DNA of 64,000 bases, taken from the NCBI RefSeq assembly GCF_003610405.1, contig NZ_RAQC01000001.1, forward strand, positions 558,001-622,000, written 5' to 3'. Source of the DNA: Microbacterium sp. AG238 (GTDB lineage Bacteria; Actinomycetota; Actinomycetes; Actinomycetales; Microbacteriaceae). Both the position numbers and the translations under genes were made by a program. Of this stretch, positions 47,054 to 56,234 are shown in pieces; position 1 is the stretch's first letter, and each line of letters begins with the position of its first letter. The notes beneath the pieces are model-generated. The model made no database searches, was not told the DNA's origin, and saw only the letters and a list, made by a program, of their open reading frames with translations.

Positions 47054-48382
47054 ATGACTTCCCGCGACACGATCACCGGACGCACGGCGGGCGAGATCGC
47101 CGACAGTGTCCGGATGCTGCTCGAGCGCGGCGCCCTGCGCTCCGATGACGCCCTGCCGCCCGTACGCACGCTCGCCGAACAGCTCGGCGTGAACCGCAAC
47201 ACCGTCGTCGCCGCCTACCGCCTGCTCGCTCAGGCCGGGGTCGTCGTGGCCCGCGGCCGCGGCGGAACGCGCATCACCGAGGTCTCCCCCGTCGCCGCCG
47301 AGGGCGTCGCCGCCGACACGGTGCTGCGCGACGTCGGGTCGGGCAACCCGGACCCCGCACTCATCCCCGACCCGAGCCGGGTGCTCGGCCGGGTCGCCGG
47401 CCGCCCCGTCCTGTACGGCGAGCCGGTCATCGACGAGGGTCTCGCGGCCTGGGCGAAACGGTGGTTCGCCGCCGACTCACCGGCCGAGGCCGACATCCAC
47501 CTCACCGTCACCGGTGGTGCCGTCGACGCCGTCGAACGGCTTCTCGCGCAGGCGCTCACCCGCGACGACGCCGTCGCCCTCGAAGACCCGTGCTTCCTCG
47601 CGAGCATCCACACGGTCCGGCTTGCGGGCTACCGGGCGATCCCGGTTCCCGTCGATGACGAGGGGATGACGGTCGACGGGCTGCGAGGAGCGCTCCACGC
47701 GGGTGCTCGGGCCGTCGTCATCACCCCGCGGGCGCAGAACCCCACGGGTTCGAGCCTCTCGGCCGAACGCGCCGCAGCCCTGCGCGAGGTCCTGAGCGAC
47801 CACCCGTACGTCCTCGTGATCGAAGACGACCACTTCTCGCTCCTGTCGACCCAGCCCTACCGTTCGATCATCGGCGAGCGCCACGAGCGGTGGGCTCGCG
47901 TGCGCTCGGTGTCGAAATTCCTCGGGCCCGACATGTGCCTCGCGGTGACGGCATCCGATCCCACGACGGCCGAGCGTCTGGCGCTCCGTCTCGGCTCGGG
48001 CACCACCTGGGTCAGCCACCTGCTGCAGCGCCTCACCCATGCCCTCGTGTCCGATGCGACCGCAGTGGCCACCATTGCGGCGGCACGCGCGCACTACGCC
48101 GACCGCAACGCCGCCTTCGCCGCCGAGCTCACACGCTCAGGGCTGCCGTGTGCACCGGGTGACGGGCTCAGCCTCTGGGTCGAAGTGCCCGGTACCGCCC
48201 GCTCCGTCGCCGACGCACTCATGCGTCGGGGGTGGCTCGCCCGCACCGGCGACGAGTTCCGGCTGGCCGACGACGCGCCGTCGCGCCACCTGCGCCTCAC
48301 CGTCCACGATCTGAACGACGCCGACGCCGCGCTCCTCGTGCAGGACCTCGTCGCATCCGCCCTCCCCTCTCGAAAGGCATGA
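47054..48382 (+). CDS. pdxR: MocR/PdxR-type transcriptional regulator
   Basis: A 442-residue MocR regulator: an N-terminal GntR-type winged helix (residues about 10-75, with [20 protein letters not shown] and GRGGTRI) fused to a fold-type I aminotransferase-like domain. The PLP-binding lysine is retained in [11 protein letters not shown], and [19 protein letters not shown] and [10 protein letters not shown] complete the cofactor site. It is divergent from pdxST and followed 4 nt later by pdxY, so it is very probably PdxR, which activates PLP synthesis genes when PLP is scarce. The ATG lies 25 nt after the proposed -10. Confidence 0.9.
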   Translation: MTSRDTITGRTAGEIADSVRMLLERGALRSDDALPPVRTLAEQLGVNRNTVVAAYRLLAQAGVVVARGRGGTRITEVSPVAAEGVAADTVLRDVGSGNPDPALIPDPSRVLGRVAGRPVLYGEPVIDEGLAAWAKRWFAADSPAEADIHLTVTGGAVDAVERLLAQALTRDDAVALEDPCFLASIHTVRLAGYRAIPVPVDDEGMTVDGLRGALHAGARAVVITPRAQNPTGSSLSAERAAALREVLSDHPYVLVIEDDHFSLLSTQPYRSIIGERHERWARVRSVSKFLGPDMCLAVTASDPTTAERLALRLGSGTTWVSHLLQRLTHALVSDATAVATIAAARAHYADRNAAFAAELTRSGLPCAPGDGLSLWVEVPGTARSVADALMRRGWLARTGDEFRLADDAPSRHLRLTVHDLNDADAALLVQDLVASALPSRKA

Positions 48383-48386
48383 CCCC

Positions 48387-49238
48387 ATGAAGGTGCTCTC
48401 GATCCAGTCGGCCGTCGCATACGGACACGTCGGCAACTCCGCGGCGGTGTTCCCCCTGCAGCGCATCGGCGTGGAGGTGATGCCGGTCTACACGGTGAAC
48501 TTCTCCAACCACACCGGCTACGGCGCCTGGGGCGGCCCGATGATCAGCCCCGACGATGTCCGGGCCGTCATCGCGGGCGTCGAGGATCGCGGGGCTTTTC
48601 CGCAGATCGACGTCGTCCTCTCGGGCTACCAGGGCGGAGAGGGCATCGCCGATGTCATCCTCGACACCGTCGCGCGCGTCAAGGCGGCGAACCCGGATGC
48701 CGTCTACGCGTGCGACCCCGTCATGGGCAACGCGAAGTCGGGGTGCTTCGTGGCGCCGGCCATCCCCGTGCTGCTGCGCGAGCGCGTCGTGCCGGCGGCC
48801 GACATCATCACACCGAACCAGTTCGAGCTCGGTTTCCTGACCGAGACCGACCCGAGCGACCTCGACTCGACGCTCGCCTCCGTCGACGCCGCCCGCGCGA
48901 TGGGACCGCGCACGGTGCTCGTCACGAGCGTGGAGCGCCCGGAACGCCCCGAGGGCACGATCGAGATGCTCGCGGCCGATGACACCGGAGCCTGGATCGT
49001 CCGCACGCCCCACATCCCCATGAAGGCGAACGGCTCCGGCGACGTCACCGCCGCCCTGTTCACCGCCCACTACCGCAGCACCGGCTCGGCGGCCGAGGCG
49101 CTCGCGCGCACCACCTCGAGCGTCTTCGACCTGCTCACGCGCACGCATGAGTCGGGCGAGCGCGAGCTCCAGCTCGTCGAGAGCCAGGAGGCGTACGCTC
49201 ACCCGCGCATGCAGTTCACCGTCGAGCAGGTGCGCTGA
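48387..49238 (+). CDS. pdxY: pyridoxal kinase
   Basis: A 283-residue ribokinase-fold kinase of the PdxY/PdxK group, phosphorylating pyridoxal and so salvaging vitamin B6. It begins KVLSIQSAVAYGHVGNSAA, with the characteristic VNFSNHTGYGAWGG and LSGYQGGE. ACDPVMG and ITPNQFELGFLTE follow, and the anion-hole/catalytic Asp is in KANGSGDVTAALF. It starts 4 nt after pdxR, so salvage and regulation are coupled while the de novo genes lie divergently. Confidence 0.95.
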   Translation: MKVLSIQSAVAYGHVGNSAAVFPLQRIGVEVMPVYTVNFSNHTGYGAWGGPMISPDDVRAVIAGVEDRGAFPQIDVVLSGYQGGEGIADVILDTVARVKAANPDAVYACDPVMGNAKSGCFVAPAIPVLLRERVVPAADIITPNQFELGFLTETDPSDLDSTLASVDAARAMGPRTVLVTSVERPERPEGTIEMLAADDTGAWIVRTPHIPMKANGSGDVTAALFTAHYRSTGSAAEALARTTSSVFDLLTRTHESGERELQLVESQEAYAHPRMQFTVEQVR

Positions 49239-49244
49239 GCGGGC

Positions 49245-49832
49245 TCAGTAGTCTCCCCCGGCCTCGGTCCATGCCTGCTCCCACTGCGAAGCGTCGTCGG
49301 GGCAGAGGAATCGCGTACCGAACACCATGATGCTCACGGCGCCCTCGCGGGACGCGTCGTCGACGGCGAGGCTCTGGATGAGCGGCGACGTCACGACGTG
49401 CGTGCGGAACGAGGACACGTCGATCTCGTGACCGTTGAGGATCGATGTCTCGCACGCGTCCAGCCCCAGGGCGAGGGTCACGGTCTCGGCCTGTTCCGAC
49501 CACTGTCCGCCGTTGGCCTCGAGATGCGCGCGCTGCTGTGTGACGAGCTCCTGCTGGGCCGGTGTCTTCGCTGTCAGGGTGGGCTGCCCCACCGGCTGTT
49601 GCTGGGCGTCGATGAAGGCGTCGCGCTCGGCGAGGACGTCGCCGTCCACCGTCGCATCATCGCCGGCGCCAGGCGTCTCGGCAGCGCTCGGCCCCGACGC
49701 CGAGACCGTGGGAGTCGGCCCGGGAGCTGAAGAGGCGTCGTCGGCTGCGGGGGTGCAGCCGGCCAGGGCGATCGCCCCGGCGAGGACCGCCGCAACCAGG
49801 ATGACGGCGCGCGCACGAGCGTTGATCGACAT
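49245..49832 (-). CDS. secreted lipoprotein of unknown function
   Basis: A 195-residue protein with a lipoprotein signal peptide: basic N-terminus, hydrophobic core, and lipobox ALAGC with Cys at residue 25. A Ser/Pro/Thr/Ala-rich linker follows to about residue 65, then a small globular domain (about 85-195) containing two Cys (DACETSIL and FLCPDD) that could form a disulfide outside the cell. No family is recognised. Its 3' end is 6 nt from that of the convergent pdxY. Confidence 0.75.
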   Translation of the reverse strand: MSINARARAVILVAAVLAGAIALAGCTPAADDASSAPGPTPTVSASGPSAAETPGAGDDATVDGDVLAERDAFIDAQQQPVGQPTLTAKTPAQQELVTQQRAHLEANGGQWSEQAETVTLALGLDACETSILNGHEIDVSSFRTHVVTSPLIQSLAVDDASREGAVSIMVFGTRFLCPDDASQWEQAWTEAGGDY

Positions 49833-49921
49833 GGAGCCTCCTCGGTGAGCCGTCAGGCTATCGGCCGCGCGTCATCCCGCGCCGGGGCTTGCGCTCTCGG
49901 GGCAGATCTCGGTACGAGCTG

Positions 49922-50479
49922 TCAGTCCGTCGGCCAGGCGGTCGCGACGGCCTCTCGAACCTCGCCGAGCAGCTGCGGCAGCGCCTTCGTCCTCGCGATG
50001 ATCGGGAAGAAGTTGGCGTCGGTCGCCCACCGCGGCACGACGTGCTGGTGAAGGTGCCCGTCGACACCCGCACCCGCGACCGCGCCCTGGTTCATCCCGA
50101 GGTTGAAGCCGTCGCACCGCGACACCTCGCGCAGGACGCGCATCGCTGTCTGGGTCAGCTCGCCGATCTCGGCCACCTCCTCGGGCGTCGCGAGATCGTA
50201 CGTCGGAATGTGCCGGTACGGGCAGACGAGCAGGTGGCCGGAGTTGTACGGGAAGAGATTCAGCAGCACATAGGCCGTGCGCCCCCGCGCGACGATGAGA
50301 CCGTCGGCATCCGACTTACCGGGAGCCGCGCAGAACGGGCACTCGTCGCGAAGCGGCTCGGGCCCCGCCTGGATGTACGCCATCCGGTGCGGGGTCCACA
50401 GTCGCTGGAACTCGTCGGGCACCCCGGCCAGGTGCGCGGCGTCCTCGACCGGGCGCGGGGTGTCCGACGAACCGGTCAC
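49922..50479 (-). CDS. HIT-family hydrolase (Ap4A phosphorylase-like)
   Basis: A 185-residue histidine-triad protein. The triad is in [11 protein letters not shown] near residue 140, and CPFCAAPG near residue 48 is the zinc-binding CxxC seen in this actinobacterial branch, related to Ap4A phosphorylases. [19 protein letters not shown] is the conserved core. The GTG start overlaps the thrS stop by 4 nt. In many actinobacteria thrS-HIT is followed by pgsA and phosphatidylinositol mannoside genes; here those are absent and a lipoprotein gene is next. Confidence 0.92.
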   Translation of the reverse strand: MTGSSDTPRPVEDAAHLAGVPDEFQRLWTPHRMAYIQAGPEPLRDECPFCAAPGKSDADGLIVARGRTAYVLLNLFPYNSGHLLVCPYRHIPTYDLATPEEVAEIGELTQTAMRVLREVSRCDGFNLGMNQGAVAGAGVDGHLHQHVVPRWATDANFFPIIARTKALPQLLGEVREAVATAWPTD

Positions 50480-52512
50480 GCGAGCTGCTCCGCGGTGGTG
50501 AGGTGCTCTGCGGTGTCGACCAGGGTGCGGTTCGCGATGGCCGCGAGGATGCGCTCCACGGCCTGGTCGACGGGCACACCGTTGGTCTGCGACCCGTCGC
50601 GGAAGCGGAACGACACCGTGCCGCCGGCGCGGTCCTGCTCGCCGGCGATGAGCTGCAGCGGCACCTTCTGGGTGGTGTGGGTGCGGATCTTCTTCTGCAT
50701 CCGGTCGTCGGAGCGATCGAGCTCGGCGCGGACGCCGGCCTTGCGCAGACGAGAGACGATCTCCTGCAGGTACGGCGCGTAGTCGTCGGCGACGGGGATG
50801 GCCACGACCTGTACCGGCGCGAGCCAGACCGGGAACGCACCGGCGTAGTGCTCGAGGAGGATCGCGAAGAACCGTTCGATCGACCCGAACAGTGCGCGGT
50901 GGATCATCACGGGGCGGTGCTTCTCGCCGTCGGGACCCGTGTACTCCAGCTCGAACCGCTCAGGCTGGTTGAAGTCGAGCTGGATGGTCGACATCTGCCA
51001 GGTGCGGCCGATCGCATCGCGGGCCTGGACCGAGATCTTCGGTCCGTAGAACGCAGCTCCGCCGGGATCGGGAACGAGCTCCAGCCCCGATCCCTCGGCG
51101 ACCCGGCGCAGCGTCTCGGTCGCCTGCTGCCAGAGGGCGTCGTCGCCGATGAACTTCGGGTTGCCCTCCTCCTTCGTCGACAGTTCGAGGTAGAAGTCGT
51201 TCAGCCCGTAGTCGCGCAGGGTCTGCAGCACGAACTCCAGGCTGCGGACGAGCTCGTCCTCGACCTGGTCGGGCGTGACGTAGATGTGGGTGTCGTCCTG
51301 GGTCATGCCCCGCACCCGGGTGAGCCCCGAGAGGGTGCCGCTCTTCTCGTAGCGGTAGACCGAACCGAACTCGCTCAGGCGCAGGGGCAGCTCACGGTAG
51401 CTGCGACCGCGCGATCGGAAGATCAGATTGTGGAAGGGGCAGTTCATGGGCTTGAGGTAGTACTCCTGCCCCTGCCGGGTCACGTTGCCCTCGGCGTCGA
51501 CGATCTCGTCGAGCTTCATGGGCGGGTACATGCCGTCGGCGTACCACTGCAGATGCCCGCTCGTCATGAACAGGTCGCCCTTGGTGATGTGCGGGGTGTT
51601 GACGACCTCGTAGTCGTTCGCGAGCAGCTGCTCGCGCATGTAGCGCTCGATCTCGTACCGGATGATGCCGCCCTTGGGGTGGAACACCGACAGGCCGGGC
51701 CCGATCTCATCGGGGAACGAGAACAGGTCGAGCTCGACGCCGAGCTTGCGGTGGTCGCGCCGCGCCGCCTCGGCCAGGCGCTCCTGGTACGCGCGCAGCT
51801 CGTCCTTCGAGGGCCACGCGGTGCCGTAGATGCGCTGCAGCTGCGGGTTCTTCTCGCTTCCGCGCCAGTAGGCGGCGGCCACCCGAGTCAGGTCCCAGCC
51901 GTTGCCGACCATGCGGGTACCGGGCACGTGGGGTCCACGGCACAGGTCCTTCCACGCGGTCACGCCGTCGCGGGTGACGTTGTCGTAGATCGTCAGCTCA
52001 CCGGCGCCGATCTCGGCCGAAGCCCCCTCGGCTGCGTCAGCGCCCGATCCGGGCCCGCCCGCGAGGTCGACGAGCTCGAGCTTGAACGGCTCGTCGGCCA
52101 GCTCGGCGCGGGCCTCGTCCGCGGTGACGACCCGGCGGACGAACCGCTGGTTCTCGCGGACGATCCGCTCCATCTCCTTCTTGATCGACTTCAGGTCCTC
52201 GGGAGTGAAGGGTTCGTCGACGCCGAAGTCGTAGTAGAAGCCGTCCTCGATGGGCGGGCCGATGCCGAGGTTCGACTGCGGCCGGATGCGCTGGACAGCC
52301 TGCGCCAGCACGTGCGCGGTCGAATGGCGGAGGATCGCGAGGCCGTCGGGGCTCGACACGGTGACCGGCTCGACGGCATCCGTCTCGGCCACGACCGTCG
52401 CGAGGTCTTTCAGGTCGCCGTTCACGCGCAGGGCGACGACGGAGCGATCGGGGAAAAGGGCGAAGCCGTCGGCGGGGTACGACACGTCCGACGGGGAAAC
52501 GACGTCAGTCAA
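50476..52512 (-). CDS. thrS: threonine--tRNA ligase
   Basis: A 678-residue class II synthetase. The N-terminal TGS-like region is followed by the editing domain motif [16 protein letters not shown]. The catalytic core has the zinc Cys in [14 protein letters not shown], motif 2 in [16 protein letters not shown] and [14 protein letters not shown], and motif 3 in [13 protein letters not shown]. The anticodon-binding domain begins [15 protein letters not shown]. The start is TTG at 52512, 9 nt after GGAGATG; the frame remains open far upstream but that part is not related to the family. A possible -10 (TAGCCT, 52549-52544) lies just upstream. No T-box leader is visible. Confidence 0.94.
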   Translation of the reverse strand: MTDVVSPSDVSYPADGFALFPDRSVVALRVNGDLKDLATVVAETDAVEPVTVSSPDGLAILRHSTAHVLAQAVQRIRPQSNLGIGPPIEDGFYYDFGVDEPFTPEDLKSIKKEMERIVRENQRFVRRVVTADEARAELADEPFKLELVDLAGGPGSGADAAEGASAEIGAGELTIYDNVTRDGVTAWKDLCRGPHVPGTRMVGNGWDLTRVAAAYWRGSEKNPQLQRIYGTAWPSKDELRAYQERLAEAARRDHRKLGVELDLFSFPDEIGPGLSVFHPKGGIIRYEIERYMREQLLANDYEVVNTPHITKGDLFMTSGHLQWYADGMYPPMKLDEIVDAEGNVTRQGQEYYLKPMNCPFHNLIFRSRGRSYRELPLRLSEFGSVYRYEKSGTLSGLTRVRGMTQDDTHIYVTPDQVEDELVRSLEFVLQTLRDYGLNDFYLELSTKEEGNPKFIGDDALWQQATETLRRVAEGSGLELVPDPGGAAFYGPKISVQARDAIGRTWQMSTIQLDFNQPERFELEYTGPDGEKHRPVMIHRALFGSIERFFAILLEHYAGAFPVWLAPVQVVAIPVADDYAPYLQEIVSRLRKAGVRAELDRSDDRMQKKIRTHTTQKVPLQLIAGEQDRAGGTVSFRFRDGSQTNGVPVDQAVERILAAIANRTLVDTAEHLTTAEQLA

Positions 52513-52707
52513 GGGAACATCTCCAGATGGGTGGCTCGGATCAAGGCTACTCAGCTTCGGACGCACGCCGCGTCCCGCCCGCTCAGGCCGAGAGCGTTCG
52601 GCCGGCGGCGACGAAGCGAGTGAGCAGACGGGCTCCGATCCGGCGTCGTTCCATGCATCGATCCTACTCGTGGGCGTCAGCGGCTTCGGGGTGGGCTCCG
52701 AGGGCGC

Positions 52708-53871
52708 ATGATGGATGCCGTGAAGCTCGCCATCGCCGGGGCCGCACTGCTGCTGGTGGCAGCGGGTGCGGTGGTCTTCGGTGTCCTTCCCCCGGACGAT
52801 CTCGTAGGAATCGCCGAGCGTGTCGCCCCGATCCTGGCTTTCGTCGTCGCCGTCACGATCGTGGCGGAACTCGCCGCGAAGGCGGGGGTGTTCGACGTGG
52901 CCGCCGGGTGGCTCGCGCGCGCCTCGCGCGGGCGGACCACGCTGCTGTGGCTCCTCGTGGTGGCGCTCGCGGTCGTCGCGACCGCATTCCTGTCGCTCGA
53001 CACCACCGCCGTGCTGCTGACGCCCGTCGTCGTTGCAGTCGCGCGCGCGAACGGGCTTCCGCCGCTCCCCTTCGCTTTCGCGACCGTGTGGCTGGCGAAC
53101 ACGGCGTCGCTCGTGCTGCCGGTGTCGAACCTGACGAACCTGCTGGCGCTCGGCCGGCTTCCCGAGGGCGGACCGCTCGCATTCGTCGCCCTCATGGGGC
53201 CGTCGGCGGCGGTGGCGATTCTCGCGACAGTGGCCCTGCTGTTCGTGATCCACCGGCGATCGCTCGTCGGCCGCTTCGACCCCGCGCCCGTGCCGCGCGT
53301 GATCGACCGGGTGCAGCTGGTTGCGGCATCCGTCGTCGTCATCGCGCTCATGCCGGCCCTCGTCAGCGGACTCGAGCCGTGGATCCCGGCGACGATAGCC
53401 GCGATCCTCCTCGTCGGCCTCTTCGCGTGGCGGTCACCCCGTGCACTGACGGCTCGGCTCGTCCCGTGGCAGCTGCTCGTGTTCGCGGCGGGCCTGTTCA
53501 CCGCTATGGCCGCACTCGAGTCGCTCGGATCGGCAGCGGTCGTCTCGGTCATCGCGGGCGAGCCGGGCGGACCGCTCGAGCTGTGGCGCATGGCCGGCAC
53601 CGCCCTCGTTGCGGCCAACACCGTCGACAACCTGCCCGCCTACCTGCTGCTCGAGTCGGCGGCGGGGACGCCGGAGCGACTCGGCGCACTGCTCGTCGGA
53701 GTCAACGCGGGGCCGCTCATCACCCCGTGGGCCTCGCTCGCGACCCTGCTCTGGCACGAACGCTTGCACGCGGTCGGCGTCGACGTCCCGTGGCGGCGCT
53801 TCATCCTGTGGGGGCTCATCGCCGCGCCACTCATCGTCGGACTGTCGGTATTGCCGCTCGCCCTGCGATGA
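52708..53871 (+). CDS. ArsB/SLC13-like anion permease
   Basis: A 387-residue membrane protein with about ten helices, related to ArsB arsenite pumps and the wider ion-transporter superfamily. Diagnostic segments are [49 protein letters not shown] and [20 protein letters not shown], which align with the duplicated hairpin and substrate motifs of ArsB. The transported ion is uncertain; no arsenate reductase or arsenic-type ArsR lies next to it. A second ATG one codon later is equally possible. It is divergent from thrS. Confidence 0.82.
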   Translation: MMDAVKLAIAGAALLLVAAGAVVFGVLPPDDLVGIAERVAPILAFVVAVTIVAELAAKAGVFDVAAGWLARASRGRTTLLWLLVVALAVVATAFLSLDTTAVLLTPVVVAVARANGLPPLPFAFATVWLANTASLVLPVSNLTNLLALGRLPEGGPLAFVALMGPSAAVAILATVALLFVIHRRSLVGRFDPAPVPRVIDRVQLVAASVVVIALMPALVSGLEPWIPATIAAILLVGLFAWRSPRALTARLVPWQLLVFAAGLFTAMAALESLGSAAVVSVIAGEPGGPLELWRMAGTALVAANTVDNLPAYLLLESAAGTPERLGALLVGVNAGPLITPWASLATLLWHERLHAVGVDVPWRRFILWGLIAAPLIVGLSVLPLALR

Positions 53872-53915
53872 GCCCTCCCGGCGGCGGTGCCGGTCAGAGC
53901 CGGGGGGGGTGCTGG

Positions 53916-54572
53916 TCACAGGCGCTTGAGCGCCTCGCGCCTGCTGAGGCCGGTCACTCCCCGCTCGTCGACGAACGCGCGCACCCCGTCCGGGTCGACG
54001 CGCGCGCGATCGCGGAGCGCCCATCCGATCGCCTTGCGGATGAAGAACTCCGAATCGGCGAGGTTCGGGACGATGACATCCGTGAAGAGCTGCACATCGA
54101 AGCCGGAGCGCCGCGTCAACTGAGAGAGGATCGCGACCCGCCGTATCCAGAGATCGGCATCGCGCGCCCACGCCCGGATGACGGGCGCGATCTGCTCGGG
54201 ATGGGCGACGAGCAGATCGCGGACGCGCCCGCTCAACTCGTCGGTGATGTCCCACCACTGCCCCGTCCGCACCATGTGCTCGATGAGAGGCAGCGACTCC
54301 CGTGCGCCTCGAAGCGGCGGCAGCGCCAGCAGCGCCATGGCCGCATAGCGCTCCTCCCGGTGGGAGGCCTCGTCCCAGAGGGTCCGCGCGGCCGCGCCGA
54401 GCGCCGCGGCATCCGACTCCCCCGCCCCGAGCGTTCGAGCGAGCCGGCGAACCTCGGGAAGACGAATGCCGAGGAAGGGCATCGACGACTTCATGTAGGC
54501 CTGCTGCGCGGGTGCTCGTTCCGGCTGCGCCGCGGCTTGCAGAGCGCGGCGGATGTCGTCGACGAGGGTCAC
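53916..54572 (-). CDS. AlkD-like DNA alkylation repair protein
   Basis: A 218-residue HEAT-like repeat protein of the AlkC/AlkD family, DNA glycosylases that remove alkylated bases without base flipping. Typical segments are MPFLGIRLPEVRRLAR, TGQWWDITDELSGRV, ADLWIRRVAILSQL and EFFIRKAIGWALRDRARVD. The GTG start overlaps the upstream ACT-domain gene by 4 nt. Between its stop and the convergent permease is a run of eight G at 53902-53909. Confidence 0.85.
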   Translation of the reverse strand: MTLVDDIRRALQAAAQPERAPAQQAYMKSSMPFLGIRLPEVRRLARTLGAGESDAAALGAAARTLWDEASHREERYAAMALLALPPLRGARESLPLIEHMVRTGQWWDITDELSGRVRDLLVAHPEQIAPVIRAWARDADLWIRRVAILSQLTRRSGFDVQLFTDVIVPNLADSEFFIRKAIGWALRDRARVDPDGVRAFVDERGVTGLSRREALKRL

Positions 54573-55075
54573 GCGAGGGTGAGGTCGACCTGGATCTCGC
54601 CGGCGAGGCGCTCGAGGTCGGCCACGACCTCGGCGGCGTCGAACTCGGCGGGGAGGCGCACCACGAGGGTGGCCTCGAAGAGCGTGCCACCCGCCATCGG
54701 GGCATCGAGGGTGCGGCTGGTCAGGGCGTCGATGCTCAGGGCGTGAGCACCGATCGCATCGCTGACCTCGCGGACGATGCCGGGGCGGTCATTGCCGAGC
54801 ACGGTGAAACGCAGCACCTGTCCGCTCGCGACGACGGGAGCCAGCGGCTGGTGCGTCGTGATGCGGAGCAGACCGTCGAGGCGCTCGAGCGCCTCGACGA
54901 GACCGGCTTCGCGGTCGGCGGGCACGTCCACGAGCACGATGCCCGCGAAAGCACCGGCGAGCTCCGCGAGTTCACTTCGCTCCCAGTTCCCGCCATGCGC
55001 CGCCACGGTGTCGGCGAGTGTGCGGACGAGTCCGACCCGGTCGTCTCCGACCACGGTGAGCACGAGCTGAGTCAT
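54569..55075 (-). CDS. tandem ACT-domain protein (GcvR-like)
   Basis: A 168-residue protein with two ACT domains: residues 1-80 (LVLTVVGDDRVGLVRTLADT) and about 86-168 (LRFTVLGNDRPGIVREVSD). This is the architecture of GcvR-type proteins, which bind amino acids and act through protein partners rather than DNA. No gcv gene is nearby, so the ligand and target are unknown. The next gene overlaps by 4 nt. The tRNA terminator at 55123-55149 separates it from the tRNA genes upstream. Confidence 0.85.
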   Translation of the reverse strand: MTQLVLTVVGDDRVGLVRTLADTVAAHGGNWERSELAELAGAFAGIVLVDVPADREAGLVEALERLDGLLRITTHQPLAPVVASGQVLRFTVLGNDRPGIVREVSDAIGAHALSIDALTSRTLDAPMAGGTLFEATLVVRLPAEFDAAEVVADLERLAGEIQVDLTLA

Positions 55076-55122
55076 GGCGCCGAGCCTAACCGGCGGGCGG
55101 GTTCACCCTGCCGGTAAACGAC

Positions 55123-55149
55123 AAAACCCCCGGTGAGACCGGGGGTTTT
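55123..55149 (-). terminator. terminator downstream of the tRNA-Val/Cys/Gly genes
   Basis: A perfect 12-bp inverted repeat AAAACCCCCGGT/ACCGGGGGTTTT with a 3-nt loop, ending in TTTTGT in the minus direction and starting 6 nt after the tRNA-Val gene. Its A/T edges would let it work in both directions. Confidence 0.9.
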
Positions 55150-55155
55150 ACTCGG

Positions 55156-55227
55156 TGCGCGATACTGGGATCGAACCAGTGACCTCTTCCGTGTCAGGGA
55201 AGCGCGCTACCGCTGCGCCAATCGCGC
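55156..55227 (-). tRNA. tRNA-Val (GAC)
   Basis: A 72-nt cloverleaf with acceptor GCGCGAT/ATCGCGC, D-stem GCGC/GCGC, anticodon stem CTTCC/GGAAG around loop CTGACAC (anticodon GAC), T-arm GGTTCGATCC and discriminator A. The 3' CCA is only partly encoded (CCG follows). Confidence 0.95.
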
Positions 55228-55254
55228 CTATACAGGCTGTTCAGTTATGAGGCG

Positions 55255-55325
55255 AGGTGGCGACGGGATTCGAACCCGTGTAAACGGCTTTGCAGGCCGG
55301 TGCCTAGCCGCTCGGCCACGCCACC
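55255..55325 (-). tRNA. tRNA-Cys (GCA)
   Basis: A 71-nt cloverleaf with acceptor GGTGGCG/CGCCACC, loop CTGCAAA giving anticodon GCA, and T-arm GGGTTCGAATCCC. Discriminator U73, the main CysRS identity element, is present. CCA is not encoded. Confidence 0.95.
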
Positions 55326-55380
55326 GTGTGTGGTTCTGACCCACGTGCCGGATCACCCTGACGGGAGATCCTCGCACTCG

Positions 55381-55452
55381 AGCGGATGACGAGATTCGAA
55401 CTCGCGACCCTCACCTTGGCAAGGTGATGCGCTACCACTGCGCTACATCCGC
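55381..55452 (-). tRNA. tRNA-Gly (GCC)
   Basis: A 72-nt cloverleaf with acceptor GCGGATG/CATCCGC, anticodon stem-loop CACC-TTGCCAA-GGTG (anticodon GCC), T-arm GAGTTCGAATCTC and discriminator U73 typical of bacterial tRNA-Gly. CCA is not encoded. It is the first of three colinear tRNA genes on this strand. Confidence 0.95.
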
Positions 55453-55604
55453 ATTTCGTTCCGGATCGCTCCGGCACTTGTTAAACATTAGCCGACGATC
55501 GCGCGAGTGCAAAACCGGCGGCGCCCCGCGCGTGTCTCACCTCCGCGTACGGGAACCGCCGCAGCATCCGGTATGCTCGTGTCTCGGCCCTCACGGGCCA
55601 GCAC

Positions 55605-55681
55605 GGGCGATTGGCGCAGTTGGTTAGCGCGCTTCCTTCACACGGAAGAGGTCGTGGGTTCGAGTCCCGCATCGCCCACCA
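55605..55681 (+). tRNA. tRNA-Val (CAC)
   Basis: A 77-nt gene including an encoded 3' CCA. Acceptor GGGCGAT/ATCGCCC, anticodon stem CTTCC/GGAAG around TTCACAC (anticodon CAC), T-arm GGGTTCGAGTCCC. It decodes GUG, complementing the GAC isoacceptor, and is transcribed away from the other three tRNA genes. It is the only one of the five tRNAs here with an encoded CCA. Confidence 0.95.
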
Positions 55682-55684
55682 TCC

Positions 55685-55713
55685 CGCCCCGGTCCTTCGA
55701 CCGGGGCGCTTTT
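55685..55713 (+). terminator. terminator after tRNA-Val (CAC)
   Basis: A perfect 10-bp stem CGCCCCGGTC/GACCGGGGCG with a CTTC loop, followed by CTTTT, starting 4 nt after the tRNA CCA. A classic intrinsic terminator. Confidence 0.92.
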
Positions 55714-55752
55714 CGTTGCCCCACGCCCTCTTGCACGCTAAGCCCCGCACGC

Positions 55753-55784
55753 CGAGCACGCACCGTCGCCGCGAGCACGCACCG
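55753..55784 (-). repeat. 32-nt intergenic repeat, copy A
   Basis: Two copies of the 11-mer CGAGCACGCAC (plus strand, 55753 and 55772) at a 19-nt pitch. Read on the minus strand it is a dimer of GTGCGTGCTCG. It matches copy B (57430-57461) at 28 of 32 positions in inverted orientation; the two copies flank the ArsR-MFS gene pair. The rest of the gap from 55714 to 55832 holds further short CACGC-type words but no gene. Confidence 0.75.
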
Positions 55785-55832
55785 CGGATCATGCACGCTC
55801 GCGGCATCCGTACGTTCTCGCCGCGTACGGGA

Positions 55833-55871
55833 TTGCAAACGTGCGAGATTTATCGAATGATGATCGTTCGA
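55833..55871 (+). promoter_or_regulatory. arsR-family promoter and operator
   Basis: A 19-bp near-perfect palindrome (55853-55871; arms TCGAA/TTCGA, 16 of 18 non-central positions symmetric) overlaps a likely -10 AATGAT (55856-55861), itself 17 nt from TTGCAA (55833-55838). This is the expected layout for autorepression by the ArsR-type regulator that starts 28 nt downstream. Confidence 0.6.
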
Positions 55872-55898
55872 CAGATCTCGAACAGTTGGAGGGCGAGC

Positions 55899-56234
55899 AT
55901 GTCTCCGCGCACCTACGAACACCCCGACACCGACGACATCGCGATCCCCCGCGTGCTCTTCGCGTTGAGCGAGCCGCTCCGGCTCGACATGGTGCGGACT
56001 CTCGCTGAACGGGGCGAGGTCGACAGCATCGAGCTCGGCCCCGATCTCCCCCGTTCGACCCTCACGCATCACACCAGCCTGCTTCGCGAGTCCGGTGTCG
56101 TGTTCGTCCGCGCTCAGGGGCGCAAGTGCCTCATCCGGCTTCGCGACGGCGACCTGCAGTACCGCTTCCCCGGGCTGCTCGACAGCGTTCTCGCCGCGTA
56201 CGGCGAAGACCTTGGCTCTGAGGCGGAGGCGTGA
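55899..56234 (+). CDS. ArsR-family transcriptional regulator
   Basis: A 111-residue winged-helix repressor of the ArsR superfamily. The core runs IPRVLFALSEPLRLDMVRTL, then the recognition helix in LPRSTLTHHTSLLRESGVV and the wing VRAQGRKCLIRLRDGDL. There is no ELCVCDL-type metal site, so it is probably not a metal sensor; a single Cys occurs in the wing. The ATG at 55899 has GGAGGG upstream. Its stop overlaps the MFS transporter start by 4 nt, so it most likely controls that exporter, with the palindrome at 55853-55871 as operator. Confidence 0.85.
   Translation: MSPRTYEHPDTDDIAIPRVLFALSEPLRLDMVRTLAERGEVDSIELGPDLPRSTLTHHTSLLRESGVVFVRAQGRKCLIRLRDGDLQYRFPGLLDSVLAAYGEDLGSEAEA

Noticed and set aside
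47054..48382. A simple aminotransferase gene
   Set aside because: The N-terminal GntR winged helix and position divergent from pdxST identify it as a MocR regulator.
52513..52707. T-box or threonine attenuator upstream of thrS
   Set aside because: No T-box sequence, specifier stem or Thr-rich leader peptide was found; the likely leader is only about 25 nt.
52513..53253. N-terminal extension of threonyl-tRNA synthetase
   Set aside because: The extra 247 codons are antisense to the ArsB-like permease and unlike any ThrS; the TTG at 52512 has a good ribosome site.
52708..53871. An arsenic-resistance operon with the ArsR gene
   Set aside because: The ArsB-like permease and the ArsR-family gene are 2 kb apart, separated by oppositely oriented genes and tRNAs, and the ArsR protein lacks the arsenic-binding cysteine motif.
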